NCBI GenBank assembly: GCA_034670405.1
Contig: JAXDDX010000011.1
Coordinates: 3,603,501-3,667,500, forward strand
Length of the DNA: 64,000 bases
Direction: 5' to 3'
DNA from: Hoplostethus atlanticus
Lineage: Eukaryota > Chordata > Actinopteri > Trachichthyiformes > Trachichthyidae
Shown here: positions 33,593 through 47,500 of the stretch, piece after piece
Layout of the letters: each line of letters opens with the position of its first letter
How positions within the stretch are numbered: position 1 is the stretch's first letter
Made by a program: the position numbers and the translations under genes
The notes under the pieces: model-generated
Told to the model about the DNA's origin: nothing
What the model saw: only the letters and a program-made list of their open reading frames with translations
Database searches by the model: none

Positions 33593-36500
33593 ATGACCAA
33601 CGAGGAGCCTCTTCCCAAGAAGGTGTGTGTCCTTGTTTAGGCCTGTTGTGTCTGAATTACTATTCCAGTGTCCTTACACTTCTAAATGCGACGGGACACT
33701 TCATCTGAGCATTTGTTTGCTTTCGTTTTCACACAGGTTCGCCTCAGTGAATCTGACATGAAGACCTTGACCAGGGAGGAGCTGTGTGTCAGGTAGGTAA
33801 CAGCTCCACAGCTGGGGGAGAGAGGATGGTGGTGGGGGGTACGTACCGTACCTTTTTATTGGTTCAGCAATCAATGTTTACACATGTTCCTTCCTTCTTA
33901 GGTGGAAACAACATGACGCCTACGTCCAGGTCCTGGAGGCCAAATATGCAGACCTAAGTTGTAAGTGCAACTACTATTGCGCAATTCGCTGGCACATTCC
34001 CATAGTATAAAAACAGTTTCTCTCTCCAACAACTCTTGACAGAAGTAATTTGTATATTGCAGACAGGGAGGAGTGTGTCACCGCTTTGGATTTTTTTTTG
34101 TGTTTGTTTTGTGATTCATATCTTCGTTTCTTCTTCTCTCCGCCGCCGTAGCGAATGACGTGACAGGGCTGAAGGAGTCCGAAGAGAAGCTGAAGCAGCA
34201 GCAGGAGTCGGCGCGCAGGGAGAACATCTTGGTCATGCGGCTCGCCACCAAGGAGCAGGAAATGCAAGAGTGCACGGTATGTACCTATTCACCTGCTGTA
34301 CCTGTTGCTTTGGAGAGGATTTGGGCTGTTACCTGGTCGTTGCTTGCCTTTTTAAAAGGAACACAGTTATTATGCACATGTGGTGGCTGAAACATAAACC
34401 ATTTGGTGTGAGCAGTGTTGACGATCATGTATTCTGTATGCTGACTGATGTTTTTGTTAATTAATAATTTTTAATGCATCACTTAATACAATCACAATGT
34501 ATATAATTCGACCTTTACCACCTCATTCTATGCCGTGATAAGCAGGCTAAAGGTAGAGCTTGTGGGCAGGACTTCCTCTGCTCTTTATCAGATTGACAGC
34601 TCAGTGGATCAGCCAGTGGCTTTATGCCAGATAACACCATTCTCTCTATGGGGCACCTGAGGTCAGCCCAACACACACTGCCAGGTTTGTTAGGTAACTG
34701 AAGATGAGTAACATGAAATATGGAGGGTAGGAGACCACCTTAGATGGAATTAATTGTGTGCTACAGCCTTTGTGTTTTTGAGGCATGTGAGCTACGCCTA
34801 TTGCCTTTTAAGTAAATGTAGTCAAATCAGTTATGTGGGAGTTGTTCAAGGTGAGTGTCTGTTTGTTTTGAACTCATCCAGACATCCCTGGAATGCAAAT
34901 GTTTTACTTGCCGCCCAGAAAGGGACTCGTACGTCACATTGGCATTCATCCTAGAGCTTAATTGATTGGTTTTAATATCACAAGAGGTGCCAAGCCTTTG
35001 AACACAAATGTTGCTCTAAACCGTGATTATTAATTTTCCACCCAAATGTGTTGATTCTAAGATTAGCAACATTAAAATCTAGGTAAATACCAGCTGGACC
35101 TGTAATGGGAGCCTGAATATTTTGATGGGAAATGGCATGAATACTGAGATGGGATAAAATTCATGGGCTCTTAGTCTCTAGGACTAATTTCAATGAGCAC
35201 TATCCCCGGGTAACACCATTGGTAGAGCTCTACCACTCTGCATCGTTCACTGACACCTGTCTGTTTTATCCTGCAGACCCAGATCCAGTACCTCAAGCAA
35301 GTCCAGCAGCCCAGTGCGGCCCAACTGCGAACATCCATGGTGGACCCGGCCATCAACTTGTTTTTCCTCAAAATGAAGGCTGAACTGGAACAGACTAAAG
35401 ACAAACTGGAGCAGGCCCAAAATGAACTGAGTGCCTGGAAATTTACACCTGATAGGTAAAGACAATCAAAATAACTCCCCCCAAAAAGTCAAGACTTCCT
35501 CACGCCCCCCACCCCCACTCTCACTGCAGGCATGCAGGAACAATGGTGGGGGGGAAGGCTGACAAATGCTGTACTCACCCTGAGACTCAGACTTTACAGA
35601 AAGCCAAACACTGCAAAACAAAACTGCCATGTTTTTGTACTCTCGCACTGTGCCAGCTACATATCATATAATCTAAACTGAAAAGACAGTATGGTCAGGT
35701 GACACTTGTGTTTCAGCTCTCTCCCCCTCGTACCCCCTCACCGTCCGAGGGCCTGAAGGAGTCGGGACTGGTCCTGAAGAGGTGGTCACTCACTTCCGAC
35801 ACGGATATGCCCCGCCCGCCCCCTCCGCCCCAACCAGACAGTTGACATATTAAATAGGGGGTTATGGTGGCGATTGAGTCAGTCTTGGGCAAACTGGCCA
35901 AGCAGGGAGCATCCCTAGCTTAATTGAACATTTTAAAGACTATTCCCATACTTCTTTATAAAAAGACATTTAACTGTGGATTACACCACACGCATACCTG
36001 CTAGTCTGCCTGAGAAACTTAAAGACTTTTTGGACACAGTCTAGAGTACATTGCAATAACACGGGGAAGGTGCTAGGATAAAAAGTAAAACTTTTGGGGG
36101 GAAGCGTGGCTAGAAATGACATAAGACTGTGGGGGCGGAGCCAGACCCTCAGTCCACAAAGGACTATGGTTCAGGCATGAGGGTCCAATCGCCTGTGTCT
36201 TTGAACATGGGCCCACACACGGTAGTGTATTTACATGTTTTATTTTGTGACTTGTTTCATTTTTATTGGCATTTCATTTTGTTTTTCTCCTGTTTCTCCA
36301 AAGTCCCTCTGCACTTACTGCAGTGTGTGAACTGAGAAGTACGATTGGACTGAAGGCAATTTTACGCCCTTGTAACATATGATTTGTAAAGGATTTGATG
36401 ATGAATTGAGCCGAGTGCTCGATTCCCCAGCCGTGTATTGGACCACACTGCTCTAGGTGCATTGAGTGCTGTTTTCAAGTTGTGAATGCAAATGTCTTAA

Positions 36501-38865
36501 ACAAGTAATGTTACAAGTTTGTGAGAATGTATTAATTGTATTTCTGTGTATTTTTGTGATTAACCTCACGATCCCTCCCTCAGCCTTTTACACCAGTAGC
36601 TCATTTGATTTTCCTTTCTCACCTGTGTGACAGATTTTGTCTTCAGATATTGTATTAACAACGAAAAACCTGCATGGGGTCTGATTTTTCTCTGTTTTAA
36701 CAAACACACTCAGATCTCTGCCACATAGGTGAGAAACTCTGCTGTGAGCTGGCAGTGTACATTCAGCCTTTTGAGTCGGATGCACTTTCTTCCCAGCACC
36801 TTAGTGTAATGAATTAATGGCTAAGATAACCACTAATGGAGAAGAGATGCAGTAATTGTAACTAATCTGCATTGCAGAATTGCAAAATTGTTTGTGGAAC
36901 AAGTGAGAAGAACTGACTTGGTTTTCCATCGGTTTGAAAGAACCGTGTGAAGTTAATGAATGGTTCTGCTTTCATAGGGTACCTGCTGATTCTTTTGCCA
37001 CTGTTGCTAATATTTCCAATGTCCTCTGGCCAAAATGACAGCCATAGGCTTTTACAGACTAAATAGATGGCAGTGTGATTTTGTTTTGAAGTCATTCATA
37101 ACATACACCTCTTATTTCATAAGATGGTCTTCAAATTTGGCGAGTTTCTTGATCTTTGCAAAGCCCATGCTTCATAATGTAAAATGAATAGACGTGCTGG
37201 ACTGTGGCAATATTCCCCAACCTTGTTCTGAAGCTGAGTTAGCAGCTCCTTAACCCATCTGTCACAACTGTTAAAACACTTGTTCTGATTTGTTGAAGGT
37301 GAATACTTTACGAAACCACAGTGCTAGGTTTATATTTGAATGGTCTTTTAGCCGGTTTGCCAACATTATGCTGCTGCTTCTATTTGGTGTTTGTTATTCT
37401 GCTTTAATCTTTAACATGAAGTGTTCCTACTTGGGGATTTTAATTTTATGTTTTTAGTATTTTCACTTCAATATGTAACATGGGGAAGTGAGCTACACTG
37501 TAATGACTCAGGAAATGGGTACTCAGGAGAACTGTGGGTGCAGGTAACTTGTTTAGGATGCTCAAGCTGAGATTTGTTGGGGAAAATGGATACATTTAAA
37601 TACTTAAATCTATCTTATATTTTAGTTTAAGAAGAAACATCATTCAACTTGTATTTTAGACCTCTACTGGGAAGGATACCCAAATTACTACTAATTATTG
37701 TACAAAGCACAGATTTGTGTTGGTGGAATGTGATTCCTGTTAATTTTCTCTAGTATTGCAATGGAGTGATCGATTAGTTATGAGATCAGTCAGATCAATC
37801 AGTCATTCACAGGTGGCCAGGTTGAAAAGTTTGATATTTGGGAAATTTGTCAGGCAATTGGACAAGATAAACAGCATCCCTGTTTCTGCCTATGGATGCA
37901 ATTGTCTCCTGGTTCACTATGTGATGTGAGACTTGTCTCCCTTACAGCCAAACGGGGAAGAAACTGATGGCCAAGTGTCGAATGCTGATTCAGGAAAACC
38001 AGGAGTTGGGTAGGCAGCTCTCCCAGGGACGCATTGCCCAGCTGGAGGCTGAGTTGGCCCTGCAGAAAAAGTACAGTGAGGAGCTGAAGAGTAGCCAGGA
38101 CGGTGAGAATACAAGCTTCATCCACATCTCACAGCCTGACTGTTGTTACTTGCTTTCCTCATAACGACATCTCTCTGAATTCTGACTTTGTTCCTTGTCT
38201 GTGTCTGATCTCCTTCATCCCCAGAGTTGAATGACTTCATCATCCAGCTAGATGAAGAGGTAGAGGGAATGCAGAGCACCATCCTAGTCCTGCAGCAGCA
38301 ACTGAAGGACACCCGCCAGCAGGTCTCCCAGAACCAGGGGGCTTTGGCCGGGCCAGGACCGAGCCGGACTTCCCCCACTGCTTCTGCTGAGCCCTCTGTC
38401 CAACCCGAGCAGGCCTCCACCCCCTCCGAACCAATGGGCAAAGACTACGGGAGAGTCTCCAATGGACCAAGCAACGGCAACTCATCCCAGAGGAGTGAGA
38501 CCACTACCCCCAGCCTGTACCGAGAGGTCAGCAGCACCGAAGAAGACTTTCCCATGTCGCCCATGGTCTCCAGCCCTGGCGAGGCTGAGACCAAACTCTC
38601 CAACCACTCAGAGGAGGCGTCAGGGAGCCAGACTGGTGCCATAAGTGTCGGAGGGTTCGGGAGCCAGCTGAGTGCAGGGTACGAGAGCGTGGACTCTCCC
38701 ACTGGCAGCGAGACTTCCCTGACTCAGCACTCGAATGACACGGACTCCAACACCGACCCCCACGAGGACAAGACTGCCCCGGTGACCAAGGGCACCAGGA
38801 CTGCGGGGTCGAGGCATGCTCAAAACGGCCTGGACTCCAGCATGAGCGACAGTGCGGTTTTGTAA
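33593..38865 (+). CDS. wtap: Pre-mRNA splicing regulator WTAP (m6A methyltransferase complex subunit)
   Basis: WTAP is the nuclear adaptor that holds METTL3-METTL14 in speckles for mRNA m6A methylation and also affects splicing. Coding exons: 33593-33622, 33737-33792, 33902-33960, 34152-34276, 35277-35455, 37948-38102, 38225-38865 (TAA). Phases agree; 414 residues against 396 in human. The start MTNEEPLPKKVRL carries the basic nuclear-localisation stretch. A long coiled coil follows, nearly unchanged from mammals (KQQQESARRENILVMRLATKEQEMQECT, MVDPAINLFFLKMK, ELNDFIIQLDEEVEGMQST). The Ser/Pro/Gln-rich tail is more diverged but keeps QLSAGYESVDSPTGSE and HAQNGLDSS. The 5' UTR begins in an upstream exon. 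Confidence 0.97.
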
Positions 38866-39450
38866 TGTACTTTATAACACATGTACTGTCTTTTTCTTTT
38901 TATACAACACACAAGGCAACAAATGCATAGTCTGTAATGCAGCACTGCTGTCCAGGAAATTTTGATTTCGCCCTCTCTCCCTTGCCTATCGTGATGCTTC
39001 TGCCACGTTTGTGTTGCTAAACAGGGATATTATGTGAATGGGTTAATGTTGGTAGATTTGAATTGAGTGGATGTATGATTAAAACTAGTAATTTTCTTTG
39101 CTGTTGTTTATTTGTACACGTCTATGCTGTTCTTGGTTGAGCTCTCGACACTGAAATCATCAGGCATCTGGTGTTGTAACTCATTGTCAATAAAAGTCAG
39201 TAAATCACAGTTCACTGAATCACAGTAGCTTTGCAATATTCAAGGAGGTCTTCTTTTTTTTTTAGATGTTGGCCTGTATTTTGTTTTTTAATGCAACTTT
39301 TAATTTTTCATCATTGACAAAAAAATTCTGTTCAAAATATTATGTTTGACTTGTGTGTAGTTTCTATGCTATGTACCATGTTCGTATTATTCTCACTTCA
39401 ATCCTTTTCATGTACTGACCAAATATCAATAAAGACTTTTAATATTATAG
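38866..39450 (+). other. wtap: wtap 3' UTR
   Basis: Non-coding; AATAAA at 39189-39194 and 39428-39433 give a short and a longer 3' UTR. Confidence 0.7.
39428..39433 (+). promoter_or_regulatory. wtap: Distal polyadenylation signal of wtap
   Basis: Canonical AATAAA about 560 bases past the stop; a proximal one is at 39189-39194. Confidence 0.6.
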
Positions 39451-40018
39451 TGAGAAACCCTCTTGCTTGAATGCCCAATGCAGGAAGTTGGTCAAACTGG
39501 ATTACTTGGACCGTATCAAGTAACCGGTCTATTCCAGTGGTCACCAAAGTGGGACCTGGGGACCACCTGGAATCCTTTAGGCCCTAGGGTGTTCCAGGGG
39601 ATCCCCAACAAAGTAGTAGTTTGACTCTTACTCCTAGAGCGGTTAGCATGATGACTATCAGGACTAGTTTAATCAGAGGTTTGACTGCTCCGTTTTGACC
39701 TACTGTGTGCAGGGTGTATAGTTATATACTCAATCATAATTACCTCCATACATCCTCTCAGATGGGGTTCCTTGGGACAAACTCATCAAACGGGGCTCTA
39801 TGGTGTAATCTGCATCTATTTGGGGGGCCTTGACATGAAAAAGTTCAGTGGCCGACATTTTCATGAATGAGCAGTTATCCTCCTGAACACCAGGTGGCGC
39901 TCTAGTTCCTTGGCCCGCCAGTTGTGCTTCCCTTTCATTGCACACAGCAACAGAGCTCACCCCAGTACGACACAGGCAGCCGTCCGACCTGGTCTAGCTA
40001 CCTAAGCTCTCCATCAAA
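39451..40018. other. wtap-acat2 intergenic region and acat2 promoter
   Basis: Roughly 570 bases. The first half (about 39530-39620) resembles dispersed fish repeat sequence with paired GGGACC/GGTCCC words. The second half contains a CTCF-like word at 39888-39902 and is presumably the acat2 promoter. No TATA box was recognised. Confidence 0.45.
39888..39902 (+). promoter_or_regulatory. CTCF-like motif upstream of acat2
   Basis: ACACCAGGTGGCGCT matches the CTCF core (CCASYAGRKGGCRS) closely, about 120 bases before the acat2 ATG. Occupancy is inference. Confidence 0.35.
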
Positions 40019-43359
<3,341 letters not shown>

Positions 43360-44240
43360 GGCGGTCCACCAACGGATAAAGAGACCTCGTCGTTTACAGA
43401 ACCGCAGGATGTGGCGTTTAACGGTGGTTTACCCGTGGCACTTGGGGCAGAAGTGATGCACTTTGTTGTGATTGCTGAATGTTATCCAACAGTAAGACTG
43501 GCCTGAGTCAAGCCTGTGTTATGCACTGTGAAACTTACATTCATCCTTCCAATCTCAGGTCCTTGCAATGTAGCAAGTGACTTCAAATTAAATGTTAGTC
43601 TGTCTGGTTAATGGGATCTAATCAGGTGAAGGAAAAACTTTAGTCTTTACTGACTCAATCAGTGTCTTAACTTAGGGGGGATAATATAAATACAGCTTGA
43701 AGGGAAGGTTTAGGATTTTTAGAAGTTGATCACTAATGGCATTCAAAGTTTTCACCCTTGTTATTCCTTTGAGAAAATTGGCACCAGACCTTATGTAGCA
43801 TTGGTTTGCAGTGCTAGTCCAAGTCAATGAAGGAGTGTTTCTTTAAAAATGAAAGTTATAAGCTGCACTAATAGATGTCTAAGTACTATACTCGTTACTT
43901 AAATGAAAACACTAAACTTTTTAAATATTTAAGTCATGTAGTGGCTTCAGGCTTCTGAAACTTCTCAACTTTCCCTTGACGTTCGTGAATGAACTCAACC
44001 TAGTAACTTATGTGATAAACTGCCATCAAAGACTTCCGTTAACATCTAATACTGTGACATTCCACTGCCTTCCCTTAAGGAGTCGTAGCCATGGACCTTC
44101 CCTCAGATCAGCTTTAGACTGCAGCTTTGAAATAGTGTCAAAAGACATCCATGGATACGAATGAGGTGGTAACTCGTGAGACCTGTCCTTTCCTAAAGTC
44201 TGATTGTGTAACATATCAATAAAGAATTATATCCAATACA
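43360..44240 (+). other. acat2: acat2 3' UTR
   Basis: Non-coding sequence from the TGA to AATAAA at 44218-44223. Confidence 0.65.
44218..44223 (+). promoter_or_regulatory. acat2: Polyadenylation signal of acat2
   Basis: Canonical AATAAA about 860 bases after the stop codon, facing the tcp1 signal ~105 bases away on the other strand. Confidence 0.65.
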
Positions 44241-44327
44241 GTCTGGTGCTTCTTCAAACTGTTCATAATAAACACAGACCAGCCAAATTGAGTTATCAAA
44301 TCAACGGTCCTCTAGAACCACTGGAGG

Positions 44328-44333
44328 TTTATT
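44328..44333 (-). promoter_or_regulatory. tcp1: Polyadenylation signal of tcp1
   Basis: Plus-strand TTTATT is AATAAA on the minus strand, about 205 bases past the tcp1 stop codon. Confidence 0.6.
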
Positions 44334-44538
44334 AAGTGTCCCAAAAACAAAAATCAGTCAAATCAGTTACAGTGCCCATGGTAACAGGCGGCTCTGTGGG
44401 AGAGGGAGTGGAGAAAACAGTAAATGGGCAAAGTGCACGGCCTACACTAGAACAGCCATGAAGAGCTTTTCATGTATAAATACAGATGTTAAGCCTTGTG
44501 GACTAGGACAACGATGACATCAGAACCAGTCAGGGCCT

Positions 44539-47500
44539 TTAATCCTCCAGAGATCCTGACTGCACGGCGTCCTGGTATGAGGGGCCGCCCTCCTTCTGGT
44601 CTGGGAACAGCTTGATGAGGTCGTCGATGCGGAGGATGGTGATCGCGGCCTCGGTGGCAAACTTGAGGCTCTTGGTCTTGACCATGGTGGGCTCGTAGAC
44701 ACCGGCCTGGCGGTTGTCTCTCGGCTTGCCGTTCACCAGGTCCAGACCAATCCTACAGGAGACAAGCGACCAATATTTGTTATACATCTACACACAACGA
44801 CAAAACATAACCTAAGGAAGGAAAATTGATAGCTACACAAGGAGCCTCGCTCCCAGTAAGCTCTACTTGTGCAATGGTTGCGATAAAAACCCACTCTGGG
44901 TTAAATGTTGGCCAAGTAAAGGTTGCTGGGAGTGAGATTCACTGAGTGGGCATTGTACTATGGGACAAACGTTTCACTTCACTAGCTGGCATTCCATATC
45001 GTGACTAGTGCTGTAGGACAACAGACTCACCATTTGAGGTTCTTGCGTTCAGGGTTGACCTGGGCCTCGTTGTGGAAGGCGCGGAGCTTGGCTACCAGAT
45101 CAGTGGAGTCCTTGCGCTGCGTTCACAGCCAGCGTCTTCGGGATGACCAGGAGGGAGCGGGCAAACTCTGCAATGGCCAGCTGCTCCCGGGAACCCTGAG
45201 AAAACCACAAGAGTGATCAGTAGAAGTTTTTTGTATTTGTTGGTATAGAATCTCTTCAGCTATGCATTACCAATACATTTGTGGACATTGGATGAAACCT
45301 AAAATGTTTTCACAGCTTTTTCACCAGCCTGCCAAATAAAATCAAAGTCTGTGCTCTATGAGTTGTCCCTCATGGCCTACAGCCAGGAGCCTCACCATGC
45401 TGGTGGCGTAGTTCTCCAGGTAGATGGACAGAGCTGCTTCCACAGCGCCTCCTCCTGGCACGACGGACTTGGACTCCAGCACCCTCTTCACCACGCACAG
45501 GGCATCGTGCAGTGAGCGCTCCATCTCGTCACACATGAAGTCGTTGGCCCCACGCAAAACGATGGAGGCTGATGTGCGTGCTTTAGTACTGAGGGAGTAG
45601 GGTAACGGGAGAGGACACAACCAGGCAAGAGTGAATATTGTGCTAAATGCAAAGCCTGGACAAAAGACGACCGACCAAATATCAGAGCTGTACGTTAACA
45701 TTTTTTTTCCAATGGAGCCTGAGTTAGTACACCTGAAAATGCCCATGCCTACATCAAGACTTCAAAAACTCCACTGGCCTGTACTGAAATCAGTTATTTT
45801 AACAGTACTGTCCAATGTAGCAGCCTCGTTCTTATTATTCCAATAGTATACAAGCATGAGTCGTCGATTTGAGATACATTTTATCACAATACTTTATATG
45901 GTTGCAGTTCTTACTTCTTGATAAGGATGAGCTCATCATCACAGATACGTTCCTGCACGACCTCCTCAGCCATGCCCAGCATGGTCGCCTCAAATGTCTC
46001 TTCTCCCTCCAGATTGGTCAGCGAAGGGCAGACGGTGGCTGAGGGGGGACAAACAACTATGTCAAAATACTGCCATGGATCCAAGAACTGACAATTAGGG
46101 TTGTTCGAGATTACTACAAATAATCCACACGGATATCAGGAAGCAACCTGATAGCCAATCGGCACAAACTACAGAATGCTTCTTACCTCCTGATGCCTTG
46201 GCGACACGCTTGAGGTCCCTCTTGACGACCCTTCTGACAGCCATGGCTCCCACATCCATAAAGTACTTCAGACACATATCGTCGATGCCACCGGTGGTCA
46301 GGATGACGTTGGCGCCTGACGCCAGAATCTTCTGGATCCTCTCCTTGGTGATATCGGATTCCCTAGAACAGCAGAATCAGATGTTTTAGTTTAGCCGGTG
46401 ATAAATGGACTAACCATTGGCTAGTACAATGAAAGCGTGCTAATGTCTTAGTAGCATCAGTGCAGAGATCTTGCATGGTGCACATACACACAAAAGGTCT
46501 TCTACTCAAAGGTTGTCCAGCCCACAAAAGTGGTGGCACAGCTCAGAAAGAAGCTGCTGCCTTGACTCAGGGCTGATTGTTTTCTCCCACGCGTATCACT
46601 GTGTACACTATTGAGGTAGCGTCACAGCAAATTTAAATGGGAGGATTTTTATGCATGTGTGTGGGAGAAATATGCTAGTATCCACCTCTGTCTGATCTGG
46701 TCAAGCTTCTCTGGGTCGTTGATAATGACTTGGACTCCCATCTTCATCTTGGTCTTCTGCAGGCTGAAGTCCAGGCAGGCGATCTTGGCGTTAAGCACTC
46801 GCTTTACCATGCCTTTGGTCCGACAGAAAACATGTCAAACATGGGGGAAATATTCAATAAGTCATCTAAATTGAAGATAAAACAACTCCACACTATGGGG
46901 ATCAAAACACCAAAATAGTTAAACATATTTTATTTCAGGCTAGTGTTCTTCTGTCTGGCCAGAAAAGAGGTGCCATAGTTTACAGATGGACTACAGCAAC
47001 TACATTCGTTTCAAAGTCACTTTACTGTCTCCCACGCGTATCACTGCATACGCCACACTGCAAATGGGAGTTAAATCAACTGCCGTGTCTGAAGCATTGC
47101 ACACAAAAAATGATGATGCATAGGTTTTATAATTCATATCACTCATCACTACATGCATGCATCTCTATAACCAACGCACCTTGTGAGCCAACTGTGCAGT
47201 TCAGTGCATACCCATTGACCAGGAAACTTTCTTTCTGGCTGCGGCCGTGGGCTTTCAGCACGTTGACAGAGTTGATGGGATATCTGGCCACGCCCCTGCC
47301 GTCCACAAACTTCACGGCCACGGTAGCATCCACCACCATGTTAGCAAAGAAGTCTGCATCACTGAGGGCTCTGGGGTCAAGGCGGGTAAGCGCTTTCCAT
47401 TTGGGTGGCGGTGCACACTATAGCAGGTAATCAAAGTGTGTAGGGAGAAAATCTAATCTGCTTACAAGGTGTTATTTTTATGCCCGGATCAGTTTATCAT

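Noticed and set aside
45638-45754. H/ACA or C/D snoRNA in tcp1 intron 9 (minus-strand end TTTAGCACA)
   Set aside because: No valid H box between two hairpins, no paired C and D boxes, and no terminal stem; kept only as a repeat.
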